Below the pieces are notes generated by a model, which worked only from the letters and a program-made list of their open reading frames with translations, was not told the DNA's origin and made no database searches. Below, one piece after another: positions 49,041 through 57,470 of a stretch of DNA of 64,000 nucleotides (its first letter is position 1; the number at the start of each line of letters is the position of its first letter). Source of the DNA: Arenimonas sp049195245 (GTDB lineage Bacteria > Pseudomonadota > Gammaproteobacteria > Xanthomonadales > Xanthomonadaceae); assembly GCF_049195245.1 (NCBI RefSeq), contig NZ_JBMIRR010000027.1, positions 1,054,001-1,118,000 of the forward strand. Reading direction: 5' to 3'. The position numbers were made by a program, and so were the translations under genes.

Positions 49041-50465
49041 ATGGCCGACAACTACGACGTCGTCGTCATCGGCGCCGGCCCTGCCGGCTACCACGCCGCC
49101 ATCCGCGCTGCGCAGCTGGGCATGAAAGTCGCCTGCATCGACGCCGCGCTGGGCAAGGACGGCAAGCCTGCGCTGGGCGGCACCTGCCTGCGGGTGGGCT
49201 GCGTGCCCTCCAAGGCCCTGCTCGATTCCTCGCGCCAGTACTGGAACATGCAGCACCTGTTCGCCGAGCACGGCATCACGGCCAAGGACGCAAGCATCGA
49301 CGTGGCCACGATGGTCGGCCGCAAGGACAAGATCGTCAAGCAGTTCACCGGCGGCATCGCGATGCTGTTCAAGGCGAACAAGATCACGCCTTACTACGGC
49401 TTCGGCACCCTGCATCCGAACAAGACGGTGAAGGTGAAGCAGCACGACGGCACGGAAGTGGAGCTGGTCGGCAAGCACGTCGTCATCGCCGCAGGCTCGG
49501 ATTCGATCGAGCTGCCGTTCGCGAAATTCGACGGCACGCACGTCGTCGACAACGTCGGCGCGCTCGATTTCACCGAAGTGCCCAAGCGCCTGGGCGTGAT
49601 CGGCGCCGGCGTGATTGGCCTGGAGCTGGGCAGCGTGTGGAAGCGCCTGGGCGCCGAGGTCACCATCCTCGAAGCCATGCCCGATTTCCTGGCCGCGGCG
49701 GACGCCGAAGTGGCCAAGGTTGCGCTGAAGGAATTCAAGAAGCAGGGCCTGGACATCAAGCTCGGTGCCAAGGTCAGCAAGGCCGAGGTGAAGAAGGATG
49801 GCGTGCACCTGACCTACAACGACGGCAAGGCCGACGCCGAGCTGGTGGTCGACAAGCTGCTGGTGTCGGTGGGCCGCAAGGCCGCGTCCAAGGGCCTGCT
49901 GGCCGAAGGCACCGGCGTGAAGCTTACCGACCGCGGCCAGATCGAAGTGGACGAACACTGCTTCACCGGCGTCGAGGGCATCTGGGCGGTCGGCGACTGC
50001 GTGCGCGGCCCGATGCTGGCGCACAAGGGCTTCGAGGAAGGCATCGCGGTGGCCGAACTGATCGCGGGCCTGCCGGGCCACGTCAATCTCGACACCGTGC
50101 CCTGGGTCATCTACACCGAGCCGGAAATCGCCTGGGTCGGCAAGACCGAGCAGCAGCTCAAGGCCGAGGGCGTCCCCTACAAGACCGGCAGCTTCCCGTT
50201 CGCCGCCATCGCCCGCGCCGTGGCGATGGGCGAGCCCGCTGGCTTCGTCAAGGTGATCGCGCACGAGGAGACCGACCGCATCCTGGGCATGCACCTGGTG
50301 GGCGTGGGCGTGTCCGAGCTGGTGCACGAAGGCGTGCTGGCGATGGAATTCCACGGTTCGGCCGAGGACCTGGCGCGCATCTGCCATGCGCATCCGACCC
50401 TGTCGGAAGCCATCCACGACGCCGCCATGGCGGTCGACAAGCGCGCCATCCACAAGGCGAACTGA
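49041..50465 (+). CDS. lpdA: dihydrolipoyl dehydrogenase, E3 component
   Basis: FAD enzyme that reoxidises dihydrolipoamide with NAD for the 2-oxoglutarate (and possibly pyruvate) dehydrogenase complex. The 474-residue protein has the FAD fold GAGPAGYHAA, the redox-active disulfide GGTCLRVGC (C49 and C54), an NAD-binding GAGVIGLELG and the C-terminal base region HAHPTLSEA. It begins 2 bp after sucB, so the three subunits are made from one operon. Confidence 0.97.
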   Translation: MADNYDVVVIGAGPAGYHAAIRAAQLGMKVACIDAALGKDGKPALGGTCLRVGCVPSKALLDSSRQYWNMQHLFAEHGITAKDASIDVATMVGRKDKIVKQFTGGIAMLFKANKITPYYGFGTLHPNKTVKVKQHDGTEVELVGKHVVIAAGSDSIELPFAKFDGTHVVDNVGALDFTEVPKRLGVIGAGVIGLELGSVWKRLGAEVTILEAMPDFLAAADAEVAKVALKEFKKQGLDIKLGAKVSKAEVKKDGVHLTYNDGKADAELVVDKLLVSVGRKAASKGLLAEGTGVKLTDRGQIEVDEHCFTGVEGIWAVGDCVRGPMLAHKGFEEGIAVAELIAGLPGHVNLDTVPWVIYTEPEIAWVGKTEQQLKAEGVPYKTGSFPFAAIARAVAMGEPAGFVKVIAHEETDRILGMHLVGVGVSELVHEGVLAMEFHGSAEDLARICHAHPTLSEAIHDAAMAVDKRAIHKAN

Positions 50466-50467
50466 GC

Positions 50468-50917
50468 ATGCGCGCGGCCGTGGCGTCGGCGCTGTCGCTC
50501 GCCCTGCTGGCGGGATGCGCAACCCAGGGCGGCGACGTGTCCGCGCAGGAGGAAGCTGACCTGGCTTCCTTCCTCACGCCGGTGCCCGCCTCCCGCCCGC
50601 CGCTGGCGACCGATGCCCCACTGGGCACGGAAGAAAATCCGGTCCGGGCCGTGGGCCCGGCCGGTCAGCGCGACTACCTGGCGCGCCTGCGCTGCAAGGA
50701 CGGTTTGGCGCCGGAGTTTTCGCGCACGGGATCTGTCGGCCTGAGCGGCTACGGCAAGATGATGGACGGCTACCGCGTGCAGTGCCGCGGGGAAGCCGAA
50801 CGCATCGTCGTCATGGACATGTACCACTGCGCGCAGGAATCGCGCACCGTGCCGGGCTTCCAGCTGATGGACAGCGTGGCCACGCCGATGACCCAGCAGG
50901 GATGCGACGCACCGTGA
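50468..50917 (+). CDS. predicted small lipoprotein
   Basis: A 149-residue product with lipobox LALLAGC (C17). The mature part is polar with four further cysteines (RLRCKDG, VQCRGE, YHCAQ and QGCDAP), which could form two disulfides. It is not a recognised family, though such lipoproteins are common in Xanthomonads. It begins 2 bp after lpdA, so it is probably at the end of the suc transcript, and its stop overlaps the GTG of the next gene. Confidence 0.75.
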   Translation: MRAAVASALSLALLAGCATQGGDVSAQEEADLASFLTPVPASRPPLATDAPLGTEENPVRAVGPAGQRDYLARLRCKDGLAPEFSRTGSVGLSGYGKMMDGYRVQCRGEAERIVVMDMYHCAQESRTVPGFQLMDSVATPMTQQGCDAP

Positions 50918-51909
50918 GCGCCCCGGCTGCGGCATTTCGCGCCTTCCGCATCCACACCGAGGGCGGCCACCGCGCCGGCATCGAGACGATCACGCTCGAC
51001 GACCTGACGCCCGGCGAGGTGGTGGTCAAGGCGGCCTATTCCAGCGTCAACTTCAAGGATGCGCTGGCGGGCACCGGCCAGGGCAAGATCCTGCGCAAGC
51101 CCAGCCTGGTGGGCGGCATCGATCTCGCGGGCCACGTGGTCGCGTCCAGCGATCCGCGCTTCAAGGAAGGCGACGCGGTGCTGTGCACCGGCAGTGGCCT
51201 GTCGGAAACGCGCGACGGCGGCTACTCCGAGTACGTCAGGCTGGAAGCCGACTGGACGATTCCCCTGCCCGCCGGCCTGTCGCTGCGCGAGGCCATGGTG
51301 CTGGGCACCGCCGGCTTCACCGCCGGCCTGTCGCTACTGCGCATGGAGCACAACGGCCAGTCGCCCGACCAGGGCCCGGTGGTCGTCACCGGCGCCACCG
51401 GCGGCGTGGGCATGCTGGCCCTGGACCTGCTGACCCGCGCGGGCTACGAGGCCCATGCGATCTCCGGCAAGGCCGACCAGGCCGATTTCCTGCGTGCCCT
51501 GGGCGCCCGAGAGGTCTTCCCGCGCGACACGCTGGACGCGGCGCGGCGCCCGCTGGAAAACGCCCGCTGGGCCGGCGCCATCGACAACGTCGGCGATCCG
51601 GCCCTGGCCGCGCTGACCCGAGTGATCCAGCCCTACGGCAACATTGCCAGCTGCGGCCTGGCCGGCGGCCCGGGCCTCGCCACCACGGTGATGCCCTTCA
51701 TCATCCGCGGCGTGTCCCTGCTGGGCATCGCCTCGGCCGGCACCGCCCGCGCCCAGCGCGAGCAGGTCTGGGAGCGGCTTGCCGGCCCCTGGAAGCCCGC
51801 CCACCTGGACACCATCTGCACCCGCGAAACCACGCTCGACTGCCTGCCCGAGGTATTCCCTGCCATGATGGCCGGGGCATCTTTCGGACGAACGGTTGTC
51901 CGGTACTGA
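50914..51909 (+). CDS. YhdH/AcuI-type NADPH-dependent oxidoreductase
   Basis: A 331-residue medium-chain dehydrogenase without zinc sites, similar to E. coli YhdH, which reduces acryloyl-CoA to propionyl-CoA. The N-terminal GroES-like part has YSSVNFKDALAGTGQGKI. The cofactor motif is VTGATGGVGMLA. The GTG overlapping the lipoprotein stop (GTGA) is preferred; an ATG 4 codons upstream is also possible. The physiological substrate is not certain from sequence. Confidence 0.9.
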   Translation: MSAPAAAFRAFRIHTEGGHRAGIETITLDDLTPGEVVVKAAYSSVNFKDALAGTGQGKILRKPSLVGGIDLAGHVVASSDPRFKEGDAVLCTGSGLSETRDGGYSEYVRLEADWTIPLPAGLSLREAMVLGTAGFTAGLSLLRMEHNGQSPDQGPVVVTGATGGVGMLALDLLTRAGYEAHAISGKADQADFLRALGAREVFPRDTLDAARRPLENARWAGAIDNVGDPALAALTRVIQPYGNIASCGLAGGPGLATTVMPFIIRGVSLLGIASAGTARAQREQVWERLAGPWKPAHLDTICTRETTLDCLPEVFPAMMAGASFGRTVVRY

Positions 51910-51940
51910 CCCCGGTTGCGCCCTGACCGCCCCCCCGGCA

Positions 51941-51963
51941 TACAATCACCTACCTGTTGGAGG
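51941..51963 (+). promoter_or_regulatory. -10 box and ribosome site of the pilH-type gene
   Basis: TACAAT at 51941-51946 is a good -10 box but no -35 box is convincing at normal spacing (TTGCGC stands 19 bp away). A strong ggagg at 51959 lies 7 bases ahead of the ATG. Confidence 0.4.
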
Positions 51964-51970
51964 CCCATTC

Positions 51971-52339
51971 ATGGCACGCATCCTGATCGTCGATGATTCC
52001 CCGTCCCAGCTCATGGGTATGAAGCGCATTGTTGAGAAGCTGGGGCACGAGGCCCTCACCGCCGAAGACGGCGCCGCCGGCGTGGACATGGCCAAGGCGC
52101 AGAAGCCCGACCTGATCCTGATGGACGTGGTGATGCCCAACCTCAACGGCTTCCAGGCCACGCGCGCGATCTCCAAGGAAGCCACCACCTCGCACATCCC
52201 CATCGTGCTGGTCACCACCAAGGACCAGGAGACCGACAAGGTCTGGGGCATGCGCCAGGGCGCGAAGGCCTACATCACCAAGCCCTTCAACGAAAACCAG
52301 CTGATCGAAGTCATCAACGGCCTGCTCTCGGCGGGCTGA
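51971..52339 (+). CDS. pilH: single-domain response regulator, PilH-like
   Basis: A 122-residue CheY-like receiver. The acid pocket is D8 and D9, the phosphorylation site is D52 in LILMDVVMPNLNG, and the conserved Lys is in AYITKPF. The N-terminus MARILIVDDSPSQLMGMKRIVEKLG is characteristic of PilH, which tunes type IV pilus twitching. In relatives it lies in a pil-chp cluster, but here no other pilus gene is near, so the PilH assignment relies on sequence resemblance. It is followed by a palindromic repeat element and hairpin. Confidence 0.82.
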   Translation: MARILIVDDSPSQLMGMKRIVEKLGHEALTAEDGAAGVDMAKAQKPDLILMDVVMPNLNGFQATRAISKEATTSHIPIVLVTTKDQETDKVWGMRQGAKAYITKPFNENQLIEVINGLLSAG

Positions 52340-52370
52340 TCGCTTCCCGCGATTTCGTAAAGGCTTTTTT

Positions 52371-52498
52371 GCCACGGATTTACGCGGATGATCGCGGATC
52401 CAGAAGCAGGATCAGAAAAGTAGAAAGGGTCCCGCGAGGGACCCTTTCCTGTTTGCGATCATCAGTTTTATCCGCGTTCATCCGCGTAAATCCGCGGC
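52371..52498. repeat. palindromic intergenic element, copy 2
   Basis: The arms 52371-52399 and 52470-52498 are 29 bp each, begin GCCACGGATTTACGCGGAT and are near-perfect inverted repeats. They match the arms of the element at 42543 except for a few bases, while the centres differ in length and sequence. It lies between convergent genes (pilH and cbpA). Confidence 0.85.
52424..52447. terminator. hairpin inside the palindromic element
   Basis: AAAGGGTCCC and GGGACCCTTT pair perfectly around a GCGA tetraloop. Short A and T runs inside the stem make it a plausible terminator for both convergent genes, although no long T run follows. Confidence 0.6.
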
Positions 52499-52504
52499 AA
52501 AAAC

Positions 52505-53392
52505 TCACGCCTTCCGCGCATCGAAGTCGAAGGCCTCCGCCATCTGGCGATAAAGCGCCTTCTGCGCGTCGGTGTCGGCACGCGGCGCGCGCACTTCGAT
52601 CTCGACGATCTGGTCGCCGGCCGCCGGCTTGCCCGGCAGGCCGCGGCCGCGCAGGCGCAGCTTGCGGCCCGTGTCGGAATCGGCCGGGATGCGCAGTTCG
52701 ACCGAGCCGCCCAGCGTGGGCACGCTCACCGTCGCGCCCAGCGCGGCCTGCCACGGCGCCAGCGGCAGCGTGTACAGCACGTTGCGGCCGTCCACCTCGA
52801 ACTCGCCGTGCGGGCGGTAGTCCACTTCCAGCAGCAGGTCGGACGCGCGCCCGGCGCCGCGCTGGCCCTGCCCCGCCAGGCGGATCACCTGGCCGGGCGC
52901 GATGCCGGCGGGCACGTTCACTTCCAGCGTGCGTCCGTCCACGTTGATGCGCTGCTTGCCGCCGGTGTAGGCCAGCTCCAGCGGAATGGCCAGCTTGGCG
53001 CGCACGTCGCCCGCCGGCTGCGGCCGCGCGGGTCCCCGGCCGCCGCCGAACAGCGACTCGAAGAAATCGCTGAAGCCGCCGCCCTGGCCGAAGTCCTGCT
53101 GGTAATTGAAACCGCCCTGCCCGAAACCGCCCTGGCCGAACCCCGGCGGCGGCCGGAACTCTTCGCCGGGCCGGTAGCCCTGCGACTTGAGGCGATCGTA
53201 TTCGGCGCGCTTTTCCTTGTCGCGCAGCACCTCGTAGGCCTCGTTGACGGCCTTGAAGCGCTCCTCCGCGCCTTTTTCCTTGCTCACGTCGGGGTGGTAC
53301 TTGCGCGCCAGGCGGCGGTAGGCGGTCTTGATCTCCGCCTCGCCGGCACTGGCCTCCACGCCCAGCGTTTCGTAGTAGTCCTTGAACTGCAT
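52505..53392 (-). CDS. cbpA: DnaJ-type co-chaperone (CbpA-like)
   Basis: A 295-residue J-domain protein. The J domain occupies residues 3-70 with HPD at 33-35. A Gly/Phe-rich region with GFGQGGFGQGG follows, then two DnaJ C-terminal substrate-binding domains. There is no zinc-finger region, which separates CbpA from DnaJ itself. It stimulates DnaK and can bind curved DNA in E. coli. It lies 141 bp behind hsp20 on the same strand, and a hairpin stands in the gap. Confidence 0.93.
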   Translation of the reverse strand: MQFKDYYETLGVEASAGEAEIKTAYRRLARKYHPDVSKEKGAEERFKAVNEAYEVLRDKEKRAEYDRLKSQGYRPGEEFRPPPGFGQGGFGQGGFNYQQDFGQGGGFSDFFESLFGGGRGPARPQPAGDVRAKLAIPLELAYTGGKQRINVDGRTLEVNVPAGIAPGQVIRLAGQGQRGAGRASDLLLEVDYRPHGEFEVDGRNVLYTLPLAPWQAALGATVSVPTLGGSVELRIPADSDTGRKLRLRGRGLPGKPAAGDQIVEIEVRAPRADTDAQKALYRQMAEAFDFDARKA

Positions 53393-53414
53393 CGTGTGCC
53401 TCTGGCAAGTGAAA

Positions 53415-53437
53415 GCCCGCGGAGAGCATCCGCGGGC
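53415..53437 (-). terminator. hairpin between hsp20 and cbpA
   Basis: GCCCGCGGA and TCCGCGGGC pair perfectly around a 5-base loop, 23 bases ahead of the cbpA start. On the transcribed strand it is followed by CTTTCACTT, a weak T stretch. It could end part of the hsp20 transcripts or influence cbpA translation. Confidence 0.45.
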
Positions 53438-53533
53438 CTAGTCTACCTGTTGCACCGCGACGGTCTGCGGCGTGGCGCTTCCCTGGCCACGCCCGCGCGA
53501 CCGCCGCGGGACCTCCACCCGGGGGAGCGGGCC

Positions 53534-53974
53534 TTACTGGACCTGGATGCGGCGCGGGGTCACTTCCGGGCGCTTGGGAATGGTGATCTCCAGCACGCCG
53601 TGCTTGCCGGCGGCGCTGATGCCCTCCGGGTTGGCGCTGTCGGGCAGCGCGAAGCGACGATAGAACACGCCGTGCGCACGCTCCACGCGCGAGAAGCGCG
53701 CGCCTTCCTCGCTCGCACCGGTGCTGCGCTCGCCCTTGATGGACAGGATGCCCTTGTCCATCTGCACTTCGATCGACGCCGGGTCCACGCCCGGCAGATC
53801 GGCGAAGATCACGAAGCGCTCGGCCTCTTCCTTGATGTCCACGCGCGGCACCCACTGGCTGGTGACGACGCTGGACGCGTCGGTGTCGTCGGCATTGAAG
53901 AACTTCTCGAACGCCTGCTTGATCTCGTCCTGCAGGTGGCGCGGTGCGGTCTGGGAATAACGGGTCAGGCTCAT
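53534..53974 (-). CDS. small heat shock protein Hsp20
   Basis: A 146-residue alpha-crystallin-type chaperone that holds unfolding proteins. The alpha-crystallin domain runs from about residue 40 (PRVDIKEEAERFVIFADLPGV) to the GVLEITIPK motif near the end. The ATG at 53974 with an aaggaga ribosome site is preferred to an in-frame ATG 13 codons earlier. Pairing with the downstream J-domain gene suggests a shared heat-shock unit, but I did not find a convincing sigma-32 promoter. Confidence 0.94.
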   Translation of the reverse strand: MSLTRYSQTAPRHLQDEIKQAFEKFFNADDTDASSVVTSQWVPRVDIKEEAERFVIFADLPGVDPASIEVQMDKGILSIKGERSTGASEEGARFSRVERAHGVFYRRFALPDSANPEGISAAGKHGVLEITIPKRPEVTPRRIQVQ

Positions 53975-54137
53975 CTGCTCTCTCCTTGGGTTCGGCGGCC
54001 GCTCGACCGCCATGCCACCAACATAGGGCCCGCCCCGCCCGCTTCAAGCCGTTGAAATCGGCCGGTCGCGGCCCCAATCCGGGTCTTTCCGCCATCACAA
54101 CCGGGTAGATCTGGCGCCGGGCGAGCCGCGGAGGTGC

Positions 54138-54155
54138 AGGTCACTTTCTGCTCAG
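54138..54155. repeat. partial copy of the 54460 inverted repeat
   Basis: AGGTCACTTTCTGCTCAG is identical over 18 bases to the complement of 54497-54514 in the larger inverted repeat. It is not part of a long hairpin itself, so it looks like half of the element. Confidence 0.6.
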
Positions 54156-54459
54156 AGAATCTGCGCCTTTGGCCGTCCCCGCCAGATTCGCTTCTCGGGA
54201 TTGCCAGGAACTCACCTCCGCCGCCGGGCGGACAGGTGTCCCGGTCTCGACGTCCATCGAGCTCGCGACCATGGGGGTCGCGTGTCCAGGTGGACACGCA
54301 CGCGCTGACGCGCGGGTGGCAGGTGCATCGAATCGTTTAACCGCGAGATCAGCAGGAGAGATGGCCCGCCTTGGTCCGGATCGCACACGCGCAAGCATCG
54401 AAGCGCGTGGTCGCGGGCCTTCCGTTGAGCACCCGCGGCGGAGGGACCGGCGGCGCCGT

Positions 54460-54522
54460 GGAAGCGAAGGTCACTTTCTGCGAAATAAAGGCCTTGCTGA
54501 GCAGAAAGTGACCTTCGCTTCC
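54460..54522. repeat. perfect 22-bp inverted repeat upstream of the peroxiredoxin gene
   Basis: The arms 54460-54481 and 54501-54522 are exact complements (core GAAGGTCACTTTCTGC) around a 19-base loop that itself contains AAGGCCTT. The structure would fold strongly in RNA or extrude as a cruciform. It lies about 90 bp ahead of the peroxiredoxin start, so it may be in its leader or be an independent repeat element. Confidence 0.85.
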
Positions 54523-54613
54523 GCGGTGACGCCGGCGCCACGCACCCCCAAGCCGAGTGATAGCAACGAACAAGGGCTAGACTGTGGAGCCATCCCCTGC
54601 CCCGGAGACCCGC

Positions 54614-55093
54614 ATGACCATCCAGATCGGCGACAAGATCCCGCACGCCACCCTCAACACCCTCAAGGACGGCGTGCAGGCCGTGGACACCGGCGAACTC
54701 TTCGAGGGCAAGAAGGTCGTGCTGTTCGCGGTGCCGGGTGCGTTCACTCCCACGTGCTCGGCCAAGCACCTGCCGGGTTACGTCGAGAAGTTCGGCGAGT
54801 TCAGCAAGCGCGGCATCGAAGTGGCCTGCCTGTCGGTCAACGATGCGTTCGTGATGGACGCCTGGGGCAAGAGCCAGGACGTGCCGGAGGAAGTGCACAT
54901 GCTGGCCGACGGCAACGGCGCCTTCACCCAGGCCCTGGGCCTGGAGCTGGACGCCACCGCGTTCGGCATGGGCCTGCGCGCGAAGCGCTTCGCGCTGTAC
55001 GCCGAAGACGGCGTGGTCAAGCAGCTGCACGTCGAGGCGCCGGGCGAGTTCAAGGTGTCGTCGGCCGACTACGTGCTGGAACACCTGCCCTGA
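54614..55093 (+). CDS. peroxiredoxin (Prx5/AhpE-like)
   Basis: A 159-residue thiol peroxidase with the motif PGAFTPTCSAKHLPGY carrying peroxidatic C48. There is no second conserved Cys in the usual position of typical two-Cys enzymes, as expected for the Prx5 group, which often uses glutathione or glutaredoxin. The ATG at 54614 follows a cccggagacc site; an in-frame ATG 10 codons earlier lacks one. It stands alone after a long repeat-containing gap. Confidence 0.93.
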   Translation: MTIQIGDKIPHATLNTLKDGVQAVDTGELFEGKKVVLFAVPGAFTPTCSAKHLPGYVEKFGEFSKRGIEVACLSVNDAFVMDAWGKSQDVPEEVHMLADGNGAFTQALGLELDATAFGMGLRAKRFALYAEDGVVKQLHVEAPGEFKVSSADYVLEHLP

Positions 55094-55138
55094 TCCCGGG
55101 CCGGCGCGCGCGGCGGCACGGGCCGCGGCGCGATCGCT

Positions 55139-57469
55139 TCAGCGCACCACGCGCAGCGTGATCTCCGCCCAGGCGCCGGTGTCGGCCAGGGCGGTGATCT
55201 GCTGTTCGCCCGGCGCGTCGAACACATGCGTCCACGGGCGTGCGCCGCGGGTTTCGCCCGCCAGGCGTCCATTCACCAGCCAGCGCACGCGTGTCTCGGT
55301 GCCCAGGGCACGCAGGCGCAGCGTGGCCGGCCTCGCACTGCCCGGTGCCCGGGCCAGACGGCTGCCGTCGGAAGCGCCGTCGATGCGCAGGTTCTCCATG
55401 CCATCGAGCGCATCCGGCGCGCAGTCGGCCGCCAGCGGCGGGATGGCGCTCGCGCGGCGCTGCGCGGCCGGCAACCAGGGATAGGCCAGGCCGGGCCAGC
55501 GCGCGATCACTTGCGACTGGCGGCGGTGGGACGCCGTGCAGGACGCCGACAAACGCTGGCCGGTACGCGCATCCACGTCCATCTGCAGCCGGCCGGCGCC
55601 CCAGCGATGCGCATCGCGCTCGGGCAGCGTGGGCGGCAGGCTTCCGGCCAGGGCCAGGGCCTTGCGCGTCTGCTGGCACAGCGCAGGTTCCGCCGGATCC
55701 GGCGGCAGCCCCAGCGGCCAGCAGATGTCCACGCGCTGCACCTCAGCCGGCAGCGCGCGGCGGCGCGCATCCTCGCTGGCGCGCGGCAGGCTGTCCACCA
55801 CTTCAAACAGCAGCGGCAAGGCCGTGATCGCGCCGTACTGGCCGGGCAAGGGCGTGCCGTCCGGCCGCCCCACCCACACGCCGACGGTGTAGCGGGTCGT
55901 GCTGCCCAGCGCCCAGGCATCACGAAACCCGTAGCTGGTGCCGGTCTTCCAGGCCACGCGCGGGCGGCCGCTGGTGTCGAAGGCCTCGTCGCGCTGGCCG
56001 GGCCGGCCATGCTGTTCGAGCACGTCGCGGATGATCCAGGCCGCACCCGGCGACAGTAGGCGTCGCTCCTGCAGCGGATCCTCGGGCGCGTAGCGCACCT
56101 GCCCTGCCAAACCGTCGGCGTTGAGTGCGCGGTAGGCCCCGACCAGTTCCTCCAGCCGCGTGCCGGTGCCGCCCAGGATCATGGACAGGTTGGGCTTGGC
56201 GCCGCGCGGCAGCCGCAGGCGCAGGCCGGCATGCGCCAGGCGCGCGGCGAAGCGTTCGGGGCCCACGCGGTCCAGCAAGTCCACCGCGGGCACGTTCAAG
56301 GACAGGCGCAGCGCATCGGATACCGACACCGGGCCGTTGAACGCCGGATCGAAGTTCACCGGCCGGTAGTCGCCAAAGCTCTGCGGTGCATCCACCAGCA
56401 GGCTTTCCGAGTGCACCAGGCCGTCGTCCAGCGCCAGCCCGTACAGGAAGGGCTTGAGCGTGGAGCCGGGCGAGCGCGTGGCGCGCACCATGTCCACGTG
56501 GCCCAGGCGCCGGGCATCGGCGAATTCCAGCGAGCCTACGTAGGCGCGCGCCTGCAGCGTGGCGTTGTCCACCACCAGCAGCGCGGCCGAGGTGCGTTCG
56601 GGCAGCTGCGCGAAGTAGCCGGCCAGCCGCTGCTCGAGCACGCGCTGCAGGGGCGCGTCCAGCGTGCTCGGGATCCGCGACTGGCCGGGATGCGCCGCGC
56701 GCAGTCGCTGCGCCAGCAGCGCCGCCGACAGTGGCTGCTGCAGGCGTCGCGCCACCACCGGCTCGATGCGGGCGTCGGCCACCTCGGCCGGCGTCCAGGC
56801 GCGCTGCGCCACCATGCGCGCCAGCAGCTTGTCGCGTGCCGCGCGCGCCGCTTCGGGATGGCGATCCGGACGCAGCCGGCTCGGCGCCTGCGGCAGCACC
56901 GCCAGCAGCGCGGCCTCGGCCTGCGACAGGTGGCGCGCGGGCTTGCCCAGGTAGGCCCAGCTCGCCGCCTCGACGCCCTCGATGGTGCCGCCGAAGGGCG
57001 CGTGGTTGAGGTACAGCGTGAGGATCTGGTCCTTCGAGAAATGGGCTTCCAGCTGCAGCGCCCGCAGCGCCTGCCGCAGCTTGCCGCCAGGGGTGCGGCG
57101 GTGCGGCTCGAGGATGCGCGCGACCTGCATGCTCAGGGTCGAGCCGCCCGACACCACGCGTCCGTTGACCACCCATTGCCCCGCGGCGCGCAGCATCGCC
57201 ACCGGATTGATGCCGAGGTGGTAACGGAACCAGCGGTCCTCGTAGGTGGTCAGCGCCTGCAGGTAATGGGGCGACACCTCATCGGGGACAACGGGATAGC
57301 GCCATACGCCGGAGCGGTTGGCGAAGGCGCGCAGCGGCGTGCCGTCGGCGGCCAGCACCACGCTGCCGTTGTCCCGGGGGTCGGGCAAGGGCAGCGGGTA
57401 CATCTGATCGAGCGCGAACGGCGAGGCCAGCACCAGCAGCCCCGCCGCGACCATGCGCCATCGGCGCAC
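55139..57469 (-). CDS. pbpC: penicillin-binding protein 1C
   Basis: Bifunctional peptidoglycan glycosyltransferase/transpeptidase anchored by one N-terminal helix. The 776-residue protein has the GT51 motif TTYEDRWFRYHLGIN (E77) and the transpeptidase set S336-x-x-K339 (SPGSTLKP), SLN and KTGTS. The C-terminal BiPBP_C-like domain of PBP1C follows. It begins at GTG one base after the alpha-2-macroglobulin stop; an ATG 5 codons in is also possible. The yfhM-pbpC pairing is the same as in E. coli and suggests envelope repair or defence. Confidence 0.95.
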   Translation of the reverse strand: MRRWRMVAAGLLVLASPFALDQMYPLPLPDPRDNGSVVLAADGTPLRAFANRSGVWRYPVVPDEVSPHYLQALTTYEDRWFRYHLGINPVAMLRAAGQWVVNGRVVSGGSTLSMQVARILEPHRRTPGGKLRQALRALQLEAHFSKDQILTLYLNHAPFGGTIEGVEAASWAYLGKPARHLSQAEAALLAVLPQAPSRLRPDRHPEAARAARDKLLARMVAQRAWTPAEVADARIEPVVARRLQQPLSAALLAQRLRAAHPGQSRIPSTLDAPLQRVLEQRLAGYFAQLPERTSAALLVVDNATLQARAYVGSLEFADARRLGHVDMVRATRSPGSTLKPFLYGLALDDGLVHSESLLVDAPQSFGDYRPVNFDPAFNGPVSVSDALRLSLNVPAVDLLDRVGPERFAARLAHAGLRLRLPRGAKPNLSMILGGTGTRLEELVGAYRALNADGLAGQVRYAPEDPLQERRLLSPGAAWIIRDVLEQHGRPGQRDEAFDTSGRPRVAWKTGTSYGFRDAWALGSTTRYTVGVWVGRPDGTPLPGQYGAITALPLLFEVVDSLPRASEDARRRALPAEVQRVDICWPLGLPPDPAEPALCQQTRKALALAGSLPPTLPERDAHRWGAGRLQMDVDARTGQRLSASCTASHRRQSQVIARWPGLAYPWLPAAQRRASAIPPLAADCAPDALDGMENLRIDGASDGSRLARAPGSARPATLRLRALGTETRVRWLVNGRLAGETRGARPWTHVFDAPGEQQITALADTGAWAEITLRVVR

Positions 57470-57470
57470 G

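Larger units (their letters stand above)
53975..54613. other. 639-bp intergenic gap with repeats, no gene
   Basis: No convincing coding frame is present; open frames here lack ribosome sites and normal codon use. The gap contains the two related repeats described separately (54138 and 54460), a TGTCCAGGTGGACA palindrome near 54284, and the presumed promoters of hsp20 (leftward) and the peroxiredoxin gene (rightward). Confidence 0.6.

Noticed and set aside
54169..55161. A 330-codon frame running through the long gap into the peroxiredoxin gene in another frame
   Set aside because: It reads through repeats and overlaps a firmly identified peroxiredoxin; no motif or ribosome site supports it.
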